Below, one piece after another: positions 9,171-18,560 of a stretch of 64,000 nucleotides of DNA. Each line of letters begins with the position of its first letter. The stretch's first letter is position 1. The notes under the pieces are model-generated. The model was not told where the DNA came from and ran no database searches. It was given only the letters and a program-made list of their open reading frames with translations. Position numbers and translations under genes: made by a program. The DNA comes from Orenia metallireducens (lineage in GTDB: Bacteria; Bacillota; Halanaerobiia; Halobacteroidales; Halobacteroidaceae): contig NZ_LWDV01000006.1 of the NCBI RefSeq assembly GCF_001693735.1, positions 111,443-175,442 on the forward strand, given 5' to 3'.

Positions 9171-10658
9171 TTATGCTTCTATTCCACTCTCTAAAAGCTC
9201 CCCTACCTTTACAACCTCTACTACTTGGTCAAATTCATCTAGGATATCTTGATTATCTTCTGCAAAAAAGAAATTCATCACAATGATTGTCAAAGTATTA
9301 GCAATAAATCCTGGTACTATCTCATACATCTTAGCACCTAAACCAACTTGCTTCCAGATAACTAAGACTATAGTTCCTATAATCATACCTGCTAAAGCAC
9401 TCTTCCAGCTGGTCTTTTTTGAGAATAATGCAAATAAAACTACTGGTCCAAAGGCTGCACCAAAACCTCCCCAAGCATAAGAAACAAGTCCTAATACTGT
9501 ATTATTTGGATTTAAAGCTAAAAATAAAGCTATCACAGAGATAATCAATACACAGATTCTTCCTACGTGCATCAATTCGGCTTCACTAGCATCTTTCTTA
9601 ATAATCTTATCATAGAAATCTTCCGTTAATGTTGAAGATGATACTAACAGCTGTGAATCGATAGTAGACATAATAGCTGATAAAATAGCTGCTAATAATA
9701 CTCCACCAATCCAAGGATTGAATATTTCAGTAATCATCTCTATAAATACACGTTCAGCATCAGCAATCTCTGGGAACATAGGAATAGAGATTAATCCTAC
9801 AATAACTGCTCCCCCTAAAGAGATAAGTACCCAGACAATAGCAATCGTCATCGCTTCTGGTAACTTCTTAATAGATTTAATACTCATAAATCTAGCTAGA
9901 ATATGTGGCTGACCAAAGTAACCTAACCCCCAAGCCATAGTAGAAATAATAACCATCAGCGGTGGGCTATGTTCAGGAATTAAACTTAAAGATATGTTCT
10001 TAGCTGACATCGCTTGGTTAATCGCTTCCATCCCACCAACATGATTATAAGCTAAAATCGGTACTACAGTAATAGCCAAAAACATCAATATCCCTTGGAA
10101 TAGATCGGTCCAGCATACTGCTAAAAATCCTCCTAAAAATGTATAAAGAACTATTACCACAGCACCAACTATTACAGCCACTGTATAGTTAATACTGAAC
10201 ATAGACTCAAATAACTTTCCTGCTGCTACTAGACCTGAAGAAGAATAGATTGTAAAGAATATAAGAGTAATAATTGCAGAAATAATTCTTAATAATCCCG
10301 TTGGATCTTGGAATCTGTCCTCAAAAAAGGAGGCTAAAGTCATCGAATTGGTCTTACCTGTATATACTCTCAATCTAGGGGCTACAAACTTCCAATTTAA
10401 TACTGTCCCGATAAATAGACCAATAGCAATCCAAGACTCCTTACCCCCTCCTAAGTAGACTGCTCCTGGTAATCCCATCAATAACCATCCACTCATATCA
10501 CTAGCTTGAGCAGATAAAGCTGTTACCCAGCTACCCATTCCTCTTCCACCAAGTAAATAATCCTCAATATTGGTAGTCTTCTTATAAAAATAAATACCTA
10601 CTCCCATTAAAAAGATAAAATAAATTATAAAGGTCACTAACGTTTGTATCTCTATCAT
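9171..10658 (-). CDS. putP: Sodium:proline symporter, SSS family
   Basis: Inner-membrane solute:sodium symporter. It has about 13 helices, with the family motifs LGGRGMGSWVTALSAQASDM near residue 36 and SAIMSTIDSQLLVSSSTLTE near 330. Length (495) and sequence best match PutP rather than pantothenate or sugar members. Proline may serve as nutrient or compatible solute. The start ATG has GAGGAG nine bases upstream. No proline dehydrogenase is nearby, so an osmotic or general uptake role is possible. Confidence 0.92.
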   Translation of the reverse strand: MIEIQTLVTFIIYFIFLMGVGIYFYKKTTNIEDYLLGGRGMGSWVTALSAQASDMSGWLLMGLPGAVYLGGGKESWIAIGLFIGTVLNWKFVAPRLRVYTGKTNSMTLASFFEDRFQDPTGLLRIISAIITLIFFTIYSSSGLVAAGKLFESMFSINYTVAVIVGAVVIVLYTFLGGFLAVCWTDLFQGILMFLAITVVPILAYNHVGGMEAINQAMSAKNISLSLIPEHSPPLMVIISTMAWGLGYFGQPHILARFMSIKSIKKLPEAMTIAIVWVLISLGGAVIVGLISIPMFPEIADAERVFIEMITEIFNPWIGGVLLAAILSAIMSTIDSQLLVSSSTLTEDFYDKIIKKDASEAELMHVGRICVLIISVIALFLALNPNNTVLGLVSYAWGGFGAAFGPVVLFALFSKKTSWKSALAGMIIGTIVLVIWKQVGLGAKMYEIVPGFIANTLTIIVMNFFFAEDNQDILDEFDQVVEVVKVGELLESGIEA

Positions 10659-10694
10659 CTACTTACTCCTCTCTCCTCGAAATTATTTTTTACC

Positions 10695-10723
10695 ATCATA
10701 CCACAATTTCTAGCTTTATTCAA
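10695..10723 (-). promoter_or_regulatory. Sigma-A promoter for putP-alsT
   Basis: On the minus strand TTGAAT and TATGAT are separated by 17 bases, and the -10 lies about 35 bases before the putP start codon. Confidence 0.6.
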
Positions 10724-10810
10724 ATAATTTTATATTTATTCACAAGGTTTCTAAGCTATCTCCAATAAAGATATAACAGGTTATTCTAGTAGAAAGAATA
10801 ATTATTTAAT

Positions 10811-10975
10811 AGACAATGCGACACTTCAATAATTAGTAACAAGTGACGAGTAACCAGTAAATATAACTTAAGTTGTGATCTGTTAGCCGTCATTCATTAT
10901 TATTGCTTTGTACCCATTACCCGATAATTTCTATGTTAAGATTTAACTGCCGCAACAAAGATATATCATTAAAGG
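10811..10975. repeat. Inverted-end repeat, copy 2 (AGTAAC core)
   Basis: It occupies most of the 390-base gap between putP and the lipoprotein gene. The left end reads GACAATGCGACACTTC and the right end AACTGCCGCAACA, both variants of the family ends. The core is an inverted repeat built on AGTAACAAGTGACGAGTAAC, which also occurs alone elsewhere in the window. Confidence 0.5.
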
Positions 10976-11049
10976 AATAATCAAACTATAATTAGATATA
11001 ATAAACTAAGTAACCTTATAGAATTAATTACACACAGAAAGGATTGAAG

Positions 11050-11787
11050 ATGAAAAAAAATAATAGTTTAATTTTAATGGCTCTTCTTTTAAATATTTTT
11101 ATCTTCTCTGTAACAGGATGCATGAAATTTAGAGTAAATCTATCCTTAAATAAAGATGGTAGTGGGAATATTGAATATATCCTGGCAACCCCTCCATCAA
11201 TCTATAAACTAATCACAGAAAATCCACAGGAATTGAAGAAAATTAAGGATGCTGCCAAAGAGGCTGGTTATTCCATAAGTAGTTTTAAAAGTAGTGACTA
11301 CCTTGGACTAAGATTAAAACAGAACTTTAATAATATAACTAAAATTAAAAATTCTGTTATATTATTAAAAGCTTTTGAAGATAATGATGATAATAAATCT
11401 CTTTCAAATAAATTATCTGCCCCTAAGATAGCTATAAAAAAATCCTTCTTTCGTATTTATTACACCTATAAACAAGAGATTGATTTGAGTAATTACACTC
11501 TCAATCAAGACAACCCTTTAATAACAGAAATAGACTCATCACTACTTAACAAGATTGATCTAAGAATGAAGTTAACCCTGCCAGCCAAAGTTCTAGAACA
11601 CAATGCAGACCTTATCGATGATCGAGGGAGAACCTTAGTTTGGAATTTTATCCTTGGTAAGAAGAAAGAGATATATCTAAAAGTAGCAGTCTTAAATACC
11701 ATCAATGTTATGAGTACAGGGATTGCTTCCCTTATAACCCTCTTTATTGGAGTTTTAGTCTTCATTAGAAAGATTAGAGTAAAATAA
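11050..11787 (+). CDS. LppM-like lipoprotein with C-terminal membrane anchor
   Basis: A lipoprotein signal ends in the lipobox VTGC. The mature part begins with a strand pattern (KFRVNLSLNKDGSGNIEYIL) resembling LppM/DUF3153 domains. A single membrane helix near the C-terminus (ASLITLFIGVLVFI) is followed by a basic tail (RKIRVK), so the domain would face outward, held at both ends. The ATG is chosen because AAAGGA lies 6 bases before it; a TTG two codons upstream lies too close to that site. Function is unknown. Family placement rests on pattern only. Confidence 0.7.
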   Translation: MKKNNSLILMALLLNIFIFSVTGCMKFRVNLSLNKDGSGNIEYILATPPSIYKLITENPQELKKIKDAAKEAGYSISSFKSSDYLGLRLKQNFNNITKIKNSVILLKAFEDNDDNKSLSNKLSAPKIAIKKSFFRIYYTYKQEIDLSNYTLNQDNPLITEIDSSLLNKIDLRMKLTLPAKVLEHNADLIDDRGRTLVWNFILGKKKEIYLKVAVLNTINVMSTGIASLITLFIGVLVFIRKIRVK

Positions 11788-11814
11788 TTTTATAGCCATT
11801 TTATAAAAAAGTTA

Positions 11815-12200
11815 TCAAAACCTTAGGTTTCACCCCAAGTTCACTTCCTTCAGGATTATAAAGCAACCCCTTCGTGGCAAGGGCAGCCTAGAACAAAAAC
11901 TCCCCGTGGCTCTCTAGAGAATATAGAACAATTCCCTTTCGCACAAAACCAGCCCACTCCCTCAGCAATCAAAATCTATTGGAATTGAAAGATATGGTAC
12001 TTTTAATTCAAAGTTCATGCTGTAACTATAATTTCTTGAGAATGTTTGCTTCGGTCAATCAGAAAGGAAACTAGTAAAGTAAGTGTTTTTTCATACTGGA
12101 CTTTAGTTGAACTTATCCTTTAGGGCTAATTCTTTTTGCCTTTAAAGACTTTAATATTCTAGATTAATGTAAAAAGTGTCGTAATATCCCTAAATTGTAT
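11815..12200. repeat. Inverted-end repeat, copy 3 (shares core with copy 8)
   Basis: It fills most of the 540-base gap after the lipoprotein gene. The right end at 12171-12190 reads AAAAAGTGTCGTAATATCCC. No clear left end is seen. The stretch around 11862-11900 (CCCCTTCGTGGCAAGGGCAG) is the reverse complement of part of the copy at 48200, so the two share a core in opposite orientation. No gene is seen. Confidence 0.5.
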
Positions 12201-12272
12201 CAGTCTTTCTACTCGCACAAAAAATTAGACTAACAACTTCAATTTAGCTTAATCTACTTATCTAATCTAGAA

Positions 12273-12300
12273 TTGACATCCTTTATATAAATGATAGAAT
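12273..12300 (+). promoter_or_regulatory. Sigma-A promoter for the HD hydrolase gene
   Basis: A consensus TTGACA is followed after 16 bases by TAGAAT, and the start codon lies 32 bases further on. Confidence 0.7.
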
Positions 12301-12332
12301 AGGGAAAGATTCTATTATAGAAAGGTGATTTG

Positions 12333-13022
12333 ATGTACTCTAATTTCCTAGATAAAATTAATATTAATTTAAGAAATCATATTGAGAATAATATAATACC
12401 TTTGTATGATAACTTTGATAAAGCCCATAGCAGAAGACATGTCAATATAGTAATTAATAAGTCTCTCCACTTAGCTTCTTTACTTAAAATAAGGTTGGAT
12501 ATTACCTATGCTGCAGCAGCTTATCATGATATTGGGTTGGGCTATTATCCTGGTAATCCTATTAAAAGCCGTAAAGATCATCATAAATATTCACAAATTC
12601 TAGTTAAACAGGATAGAAAGTTAAAAAAGTTATTTAAACCAGAAGAGCTTGAGCTAATCGCTCAAGCTTGCCATGACCATAGAGCATCTTTAAAAGAAGA
12701 ACCCCTTTCTATTTATGGCAAGATTATTGCTGATGCTGATAGAATGGATGGTTTGAAGATTGAAGAGATGATTAGCAGAGCTTGGGAGCATACTGTTTAC
12801 TATAACTCAGAATTGACCTTTGCAGAGAGTTATCAGAATATCTACGAACACTTGAAAGAAAAATATGGTTATAATGGATATGTCTATCAATCATTTTACT
12901 TAAATGAGAGTAAGGAGATGATTGGTAGTAGTATACTTGAATCTCAAGAGATATTAGACTCAGAGGATAGCTTTAATGAGATCTTCTATAGACTTGTTGA
13001 AAATCGGAAAGTAAGCTTTTAA
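12333..13022 (+). CDS. HD-domain phosphohydrolase
   Basis: Cytoplasmic metal-dependent phosphohydrolase of the HD superfamily. The metal-binding pattern is visible as HSRRH near residue 34, AAAYHDIG (the HD pair) near 65, an HH pair near 84, and ADADRMDG near 146. The protein resembles small single-domain HD proteins acting on nucleotides or other phosphoesters, but no substrate can be inferred. The ATG is preferred over an in-frame TTG one codon earlier because of spacing to AAAGGTG. It stands alone behind its own promoter. It is followed by a repeat and then by a convergent operon. Confidence 0.85.
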   Translation: MYSNFLDKININLRNHIENNIIPLYDNFDKAHSRRHVNIVINKSLHLASLLKIRLDITYAAAAYHDIGLGYYPGNPIKSRKDHHKYSQILVKQDRKLKKLFKPEELELIAQACHDHRASLKEEPLSIYGKIIADADRMDGLKIEEMISRAWEHTVYYNSELTFAESYQNIYEHLKEKYGYNGYVYQSFYLNESKEMIGSSILESQEILDSEDSFNEIFYRLVENRKVSF

Positions 13023-13039
13023 AAATTGCTGATAAAATA

Positions 13040-13216
13040 TATAAGGGTGTTGTGACTCTACAGTAAAATTTAAATGTGTCTTAGATATAGATAATGCGCA
13101 TGTCGCAAATCAGGAATCTGGAACCAGTGTTTTTAACTGATTCCTAACTTCTAATTACAGATTCCTAAAACTGTCGTAACATCCCCATTAAGTTTCATTT
13201 TAAATTCACACCTCTA
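13040..13216. repeat. Inverted-end repeat, copy 4
   Basis: A short copy in the convergent gap. The left end is degenerate (ATAATGCGCATGTCGC) and the right end reads AAAACTGTCGTAACATCCCC. The core is a small hairpin built on AATCAGGAATCTGGA and its complement. Outer flanks match other copies. Confidence 0.5.
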
Positions 13217-13231
13217 CAATTATTAGAAGTT

Positions 13232-13256
13232 AAATTAAAGTAATAATAACTTTAAC
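13232..13256 (-). terminator. Weak terminator after the fructokinase gene
   Basis: A seven-base-pair stem (TTAAAGT/ACTTTAA) overlaps the stop codon and is followed on the minus strand by TTTAACTT. It is weak but in the expected place. Confidence 0.35.
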
Positions 13257-14196
13257 CTATTAGCTCTTGAACTTGCTCTAACGTAGGTAAGGCCGACATA
13301 GCACCTTTTTGTGAAGCTGCTAGAGCTCCAGAAATACTAGCAAACTTAATAGTATTATCTAAAAATTCTTTATCTAATTCACTTATCTTCTTGTCTGTCT
13401 TATTTAAGTTATATAAGATACCTGATACAAAAGCATCCCCTGCTCCTGTTGTATCAACAGTTTCTATTTTTATTGCCTCTGTAAAGGTTAGTAGCTCATT
13501 ATAGTAATAATAGGCACCTTTACTTCCAAAGGTTACATAAATTAAAGGAATATCATACTCCTGTTTTAATATTTCAACACCTTTTTCTACATTTACTTCA
13601 CCAGTAATAAATTCTAACTCTTCTTCAGAAATCTTAAGAATATCGGCCTGATCTAACATAGAGATAATTCCTTCTTTAGCTGCTTCACTGCTTTCCCATA
13701 GATTTAGACGTAAGTTAGGATCATAAGAGATTAGCAACCCCTGCTCTTTAGCCTGTTGCACAGCATATTTAGTAGCACTACAAGCTGGCTCATGGATTAA
13801 AGAGATAGAACCAAAGTGTAAGATTTTATTCTCTTTAAATATTTCATCTTTAATTTCTTCTCTTCTCAAAAATATATCAGCACTAGGATTAATATAAAAA
13901 CTGAAACTTCTATCTCCAGCTTCATCTAAAGTAACAAAGGTCAACCCTGTTCTAGCCTGATCTGTTAAGAGCATATTATCTGTATTAACATTATTTATCT
14001 CCAAAGTATCTTTCATAAACCTACCTAATAGATCATCACCAACCTTACCTACAAAGGTCGACTCTGCTCCTAGTCTACTTAAGCCTACTGCCACATTGGC
14101 TGGTGCTCCTCCTGGACTCTTTTGAAATTTCATATTATTATCGTCTAAAGGGGTAAAGTCAATCAACGCTTCTCCTAAAGATATAATTCCTTTCAT
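13252..14196 (-). CDS. Fructokinase, PfkB family (copy in the chemoreceptor operon)
   Basis: ATP-dependent sugar kinase, most likely fructose to fructose-6-phosphate. It begins with GEALIDF, has the PfkB first signature around GGAPANVAVGLSRLG, and the second signature DTTGAGDAF with the catalytic aspartate near residue 255. At 314 residues it is full length. It follows the chemoreceptor gene by 15 bases with AGAGGTG in the gap, so the two are co-transcribed. The kinase at 28185 is roughly three-quarters identical by eye. The neighbouring ABC importer suggests that the imported sugar is fructose or a related ketose, but that is inference. Confidence 0.9.
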   Translation of the reverse strand: MKGIISLGEALIDFTPLDDNNMKFQKSPGGAPANVAVGLSRLGAESTFVGKVGDDLLGRFMKDTLEINNVNTDNMLLTDQARTGLTFVTLDEAGDRSFSFYINPSADIFLRREEIKDEIFKENKILHFGSISLIHEPACSATKYAVQQAKEQGLLISYDPNLRLNLWESSEAAKEGIISMLDQADILKISEEELEFITGEVNVEKGVEILKQEYDIPLIYVTFGSKGAYYYYNELLTFTEAIKIETVDTTGAGDAFVSGILYNLNKTDKKISELDKEFLDNTIKFASISGALAASQKGAMSALPTLEQVQELIG

Positions 14197-14211
14197 TTAT
14201 ATTTCACCTCT

Positions 14212-15822
14212 TTATCTCTTCTTTAATTTTTGGTTGGCAACTATTATATTATTTATCAGTTTTAACTGTTCTTGATATTGAATACTCTGACTATCAATAC
14301 TTGCAAGCAGATCATCATTTAAATTAATTAACTCTTCCATTGTATCCTCTAACTGATTAGTTCTAGCTAAAGTAGACTCTATTTGAGCAGATACCTTACC
14401 ACTACTAGCAGCAATCTCTTGGGTTACCCTATTTATCTGCTTAGTAGAATCTAGTTGCTCTTTAGCAGAACCAATTACCTTACCCATCTTAGTAACCACC
14501 CCTCTTGAGAGGTTATTGATTTCTGAAAAGATATTAATAATACTCATACTATCATTTTCATCTATCATATTAATAATTGCCTGCTGAGATACCTCATCAA
14601 TCTCTTTGATAATACTTTTAACCGAGTTGGTAGCAAGCAAACTCTCATCTGCTAAAATTTTAATTTCATCTGCTACCACAGCAAAGCCCTTACCGTTTTC
14701 CCCTGATCTCGCTGCCTCTATCGATGCATTTAATGCTAATAAATTGGTTTGATCAGTAATCCCCCTAATCTTATCAGATATTTTATCTATCTTAGCAAGA
14801 CTTAATTTAAGTTTTTCCATAATATCAACTGTTTCATAAATTATCTTATTTGCTAAGGTAATTTGATCATCAGCTTCTTCAATAGACTCATATGTCAGCT
14901 GAGCAGCCTCTAAAATCTCCTCAGCTTGAGTATTTAAGGATTTAGCTCCTATTGATACCTCATTAATAGAGCTTGATATCTGAGAAATTGTAAAGAAGAC
15001 TTCTTTATCTGCCTTAATTGAATTTTTAATAATTTGAAAGCTATGATTAATTGTCTGATCAACATTATCTGCTCTATCCTTCATCTTTTGAGCAGAACTA
15101 TTTATCTTATCACCTCTAATAGCAGCCTGAAATGTCTTCTCTTTTATATCATCTGTAACATTAGTAATTCTTTTATTGGATAATATTACCAAAAGAAGAG
15201 ATACCAATAAGCTTATAGTAGTTATAACTATAGCTCTCTTTCTGATGTTAAGAGCACTATCTACAACACTACTCATATTCCTATTCAACTCATCCCAATT
15301 CTCTCTTACAAGAGATGAGTTTTTCTGATTAAATTTAGATATTATTCCTGTTAGCTCTGAAAACAACAGCCTTCTCTCTATGCCATCAACTTCTGACTTT
15401 GATAACTTATTGATTTTATCATCTATTTCAGCAGCTAGATCATCAATCTGATCTAACTCTTTTAAAATAGAATCCTCAGTATTATGCTTTCTAATAGAGT
15501 CTATATCTTTGGAGATGATATCTCCAGTCTCTTTTAAATTAAATATACCTGCCTGCCAACCATATACATTCTTCTCTCTTCTTAACATATTTCTAGTTAT
15601 TCTTTCATTAGACTGAACAACTGGAATTATATTTTTGTCTAAATTTTCAATCTTATTTAAGATTTGATTAGTATTTTCTAAGATTATCATTGCAGCTATC
15701 AATAAAATTATAAATAATCCATAAAATCCCCACTGTATTTGTTTAGCAATAGTTATTCTAGATAATAGCTCTTTAAGTTTACTAAAATATGAGCTGTGGT
15801 TCTCTTTTGAGATAAAGATAAT
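14212..15822 (-). CDS. Methyl-accepting chemotaxis protein with apparent ATT start
   Basis: Membrane chemoreceptor feeding CheA/CheW. The first helix ([17 protein letters not shown]) is intact only if translation starts well upstream of the first in-frame TTG, which lies inside that helix. Forty codons upstream, AAGGAGG stands seven bases before an in-frame ATT, and no ATG, GTG or TTG fits between. From that ATT the order is a 27-residue cytoplasmic tail, helix 1, about 145 residues of periplasmic helical sensor, helix 2 ([17 protein letters not shown]), no recognisable HAMP, then the signalling hairpin with the conserved tip [17 protein letters not shown]. It is followed by fructokinase in one operon and lies next to a sugar importer, so a sugar ligand is likely. 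Confidence 0.85.
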   Translation of the reverse strand: MIFISKENHSSYFSKLKELLSRITIAKQIQWGFYGLFIILLIAAMIILENTNQILNKIENLDKNIIPVVQSNERITRNMLRREKNVYGWQAGIFNLKETGDIISKDIDSIRKHNTEDSILKELDQIDDLAAEIDDKINKLSKSEVDGIERRLLFSELTGIISKFNQKNSSLVRENWDELNRNMSSVVDSALNIRKRAIVITTISLLVSLLLVILSNKRITNVTDDIKEKTFQAAIRGDKINSSAQKMKDRADNVDQTINHSFQIIKNSIKADKEVFFTISQISSSINEVSIGAKSLNTQAEEILEAAQLTYESIEEADDQITLANKIIYETVDIMEKLKLSLAKIDKISDKIRGITDQTNLLALNASIEAARSGENGKGFAVVADEIKILADESLLATNSVKSIIKEIDEVSQQAIINMIDENDSMSIINIFSEINNLSRGVVTKMGKVIGSAKEQLDSTKQINRVTQEIAASSGKVSAQIESTLARTNQLEDTMEELINLNDDLLASIDSQSIQYQEQLKLINNIIVANQKLKKR

Positions 15823-15897
15823 ATTTCCCCCTCCTTTACAAGAAGTATCAACACTATAACTTGATACTGTGGAATTAATTAGAAATAAAAGAGTTAT

Positions 15898-15930
15898 AAA
15901 AACAGTCTGTAGAAACTACAGACTGTTTTT
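15898..15930 (-). terminator. Terminator of the ribose-type importer operon
   Basis: A 15-base-pair stem (arms AAAAACAGTCTGTAG) with an AAA loop and U-runs in both directions. It separates the importer operon from the chemoreceptor operon, though read-through is possible. Confidence 0.75.
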
Positions 15931-15991
15931 AAGAATAAAATTTAATATGCATAGAATTTATAAATAATTTATAAATTTCAATATTAAAAAT

Positions 15992-16990
15992 CTATTTTCT
16001 CTTTACAACTCCTGATCTAACAAATACAGCACCTACAATAACTGCCCCTTTTACTACTAGCTGTAGATACGGAGATACATTCAATAGATTCAATCCATTA
16101 TTGATCATTCCGATAATAAAGGCACCAATAAGGGTTCCTATAATTGTACCTCTACCACCCATAATATCAGTTCCTCCAACTACTGTAGCAGCAATGGCAT
16201 CCAATTCCCATCCTTCACCTGCTAGAGGTTGCCCAGAACCTAAGCGAGCAGCTAAGATCAAACCAGCAATTGCTGACATAAATCCTGTAATCATATATAT
16301 CTTCATTTTGATTGCTTTGACACTGATTCCTGAAAGCCTAACTGTCTCTTCATTATCCCCAAGAGCACATACATGGCGACCAAATTTGGTCTTATTTAAT
16401 ACTACACTAGCCACAGCTAAAATAAGAACCATAATCCAAACTGGTACTGGAATTGCTCCTAAATAGCCTCTACCAATAAACTTAAAGCCAGCTGATAATC
16501 CAGCAATGGGACTCCCACCAGTATATAATAAGGCAGCTCCTCTAGCCATTGACATAGTACCTAAGGTCACAATAATTGGTGGTATCTTAGTATTAGAGAT
16601 TACTAAACCATTAAAAACACCAAAAGAGGTTCCTAAAGCCAAACCTAAAATACTGGCCAATACTGGTGACATCCCTGAATTTACAATAAATCCTGCAATT
16701 AATGTTCCTGTAAAGGCTACAATAGAACCAACTGATAGATCAATTCCACCTGTTAAGATTACAAAAGTCATACCAGTTGCAATAATAGCATTTAAAGAGA
16801 CTTGGCGTGCCAAGTTAATCATATTTCTAGATGTGAAAAAATAAGGACTAGCAATCGATAAGGCAATAGATAATAAGATTAAACCGATAACTGCATATAT
16901 CTCAGGCTTATAATAACTATTATTAATTTTTTCGAAGAAGCTATTCTTTTTATCAGATGAACTGATTTTTTGAGTTAATTCTAAATCCAT
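15992..16990 (-). CDS. Sugar ABC importer permease, RbsC/CUT2 type
   Basis: Inner-membrane permease of a ribose/fructose/galactose-type importer. About eight to ten helices; the family motif ILTGGIDLSVGSIVAFTGTL lies near residue 78, and AIAATVVGGTDIMGGRGTIIG near 265 forms the ATPase-docking region. Length 332 is normal. It lies one base after the ATPase gene stop, indicating tight coupling. It works with the binding protein and ATPase upstream. The pseudo-ATPase domain on the neighbouring sensor kinase could in principle dock here. Confidence 0.93.
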   Translation of the reverse strand: MDLELTQKISSSDKKNSFFEKINNSYYKPEIYAVIGLILLSIALSIASPYFFTSRNMINLARQVSLNAIIATGMTFVILTGGIDLSVGSIVAFTGTLIAGFIVNSGMSPVLASILGLALGTSFGVFNGLVISNTKIPPIIVTLGTMSMARGAALLYTGGSPIAGLSAGFKFIGRGYLGAIPVPVWIMVLILAVASVVLNKTKFGRHVCALGDNEETVRLSGISVKAIKMKIYMITGFMSAIAGLILAARLGSGQPLAGEGWELDAIAATVVGGTDIMGGRGTIIGTLIGAFIIGMINNGLNLLNVSPYLQLVVKGAVIVGAVFVRSGVVKRK

Positions 16991-16991
16991 C

Positions 16992-18482
16992 TTAACCTAC
17001 CTCCCCAGCAGCACTCTTCATGATTTTTTCTTGACTCAACTCTGTACGATCATAAACACTACTAATTCTACCTTTATGCATGACTAAGACTCTATCACTC
17101 ATCCCAATAATCTCTGGCAGCTCAGAAGAGATCATAATAATTGATTTTCCTTGCTCAGTCAATTTATTCATCAATTCATAAATCTCATACTTAGCCCCAA
17201 CATCAATACCTCTAGTTGGTTCATCAAAGATTAGGATATTGGAGTTGGTAAACATCCACTTAGCCAAGACGACCTTTTGCTGATTACCACCACTTAAGTT
17301 TCTAGCTAGCATCTCTTGAGAAGGTGTCTTAACCCCTAAGCTTTTAATATACTTCTGTACTTCTCTTCTCTCTTGCCCATTATCAATCAGTATCTTTTTA
17401 GTTATCTTGTCTATCTTAGCTAGGGTGATATTATTCTTAATCGATTGACCTAAGACAACCCCTTGCTGCTTTCTATCCTCTGGTAGCAGACCAATCCCAT
17501 GATCAATACTATCCTTAGGAGACTCTACATTAATCAATTTATCATTAAGATAGATCTCCCCTGTATCCTTAGGATCAGCACCATATAAAGCTCTAACCAG
17601 TTCTGTCCTTCCAGCCCCTACCAAGCCTGCAACTCCTAAAATTTCACCTTTGTGTAAAGAGAAGTTAATATCCTTTAAGACCCCTTCACTAGACAGATTC
17701 TTAACCTCTAATACCTTTTCTCCTGGAGTTACTGTTCTTGGTGGATAACTATTGGTCAAATCCCTGCCAACCATCCAACGAATAATCTGATCTTTGTCAA
17801 TCTTATCTACATCATCAGTAGCTACATGCTCCCCATCACGCAGCACCGTTACCCTATCTCCAATCTCAATCAATTCATCTAGATGATGGGAGATATAGAT
17901 AATAGAAACACCTTTCATCTTTAAGTCATAAATAACTGCAAATAAACGTTCTAACTCTTTAGGTGTTAAAGTTGCTGAAGGCTCATCCATCACAATCAAT
18001 TTGGCTCCAAAAGAGAGTGCTTTAGCAATTTCAACAAACTGTTGTTCAGCAACACTCAACTTATTAACCAAAGCCTTAGGGCTAACCTCTACCCCTAATT
18101 TATCTAATATCTCTTGAGTATTGGCATGCATCTTCTCTTTATCAATCATTCCAAATTTATTAAGTGGTTCTCTACCCATAAATATATTCTCAGCTACACT
18201 CAATACAGAAGCCAGATTAAACTCTTGATAAATTATGCTAATCCCTTCTTGCTGTACCTGTAAAGTACTACTTGTATCTAATGGCTTCCCATTGAATAGT
18301 ATCTCACCTGAATCTCTTTGATAAGCACCTGAAAGAATCTTCATTAATGTAGATTTTCCTGCTCCATTCTCCCCAATCAAACAGTGGATTTCTCCTCTAT
18401 AAATTTCTAGACTAACACTCTTTAGTGCTCTAACACCAAAGAAAGACTTATTGATATTCTTCATCTCTAAAATATTATCCAT
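16992..18482 (-). CDS. Sugar ABC importer ATPase, RbsA/MglA type
   Basis: Tandem nucleotide-binding protein that powers the importer. The first domain has Walker A GENGAGKST, signature LSVAEQQ, Walker B LIVMDEPSAT and switch ISHH. The second has the usual weak Walker A GLVGAGRTE, with signature LSGGNQQ and Walker B ILIFDEPTRG. Such a weak second site is normal for this family. The start is the ATG with AGAGGGG eight bases before it; the GTG three codons earlier overlaps that site. It is the only intact ATPase of the sugar module and gives a direct comparison for the degenerate domain in the sensor kinase. Confidence 0.95.
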   Translation of the reverse strand: MDNILEMKNINKSFFGVRALKSVSLEIYRGEIHCLIGENGAGKSTLMKILSGAYQRDSGEILFNGKPLDTSSTLQVQQEGISIIYQEFNLASVLSVAENIFMGREPLNKFGMIDKEKMHANTQEILDKLGVEVSPKALVNKLSVAEQQFVEIAKALSFGAKLIVMDEPSATLTPKELERLFAVIYDLKMKGVSIIYISHHLDELIEIGDRVTVLRDGEHVATDDVDKIDKDQIIRWMVGRDLTNSYPPRTVTPGEKVLEVKNLSSEGVLKDINFSLHKGEILGVAGLVGAGRTELVRALYGADPKDTGEIYLNDKLINVESPKDSIDHGIGLLPEDRKQQGVVLGQSIKNNITLAKIDKITKKILIDNGQERREVQKYIKSLGVKTPSQEMLARNLSGGNQQKVVLAKWMFTNSNILIFDEPTRGIDVGAKYEIYELMNKLTEQGKSIIMISSELPEIIGMSDRVLVMHKGRISSVYDRTELSQEKIMKSAAGEVG

Positions 18483-18520
18483 AATAGGCACCCCTCTATT
18501 AGAGTTTAAATCTAATAATT

Positions 18521-18550
18521 AGAGTAAGAGTTGTCTTCAACTCTTACTCT
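18521..18550 (-). terminator. Intercistronic hairpin between binding-protein and ATPase genes
   Basis: A 13-base-pair stem (arms AGAGTAAGAGTTG) with a four-base loop lies directly after the binding-protein gene. It has no strong T-run, so message stabilisation or partial termination is more likely than full termination. Confidence 0.6.
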
Positions 18551-18560
18551 ATAAAATATC

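Noticed and set aside
13232-13256. Strong terminator after the first fructokinase
   Set aside because: The stem is short and AT-rich; it is kept only as a weak candidate.
16992-18482. Weak second Walker A in the importer ATPase
   Set aside because: A degenerate second site is normal for RbsA/MglA proteins; it is not evidence of decay.
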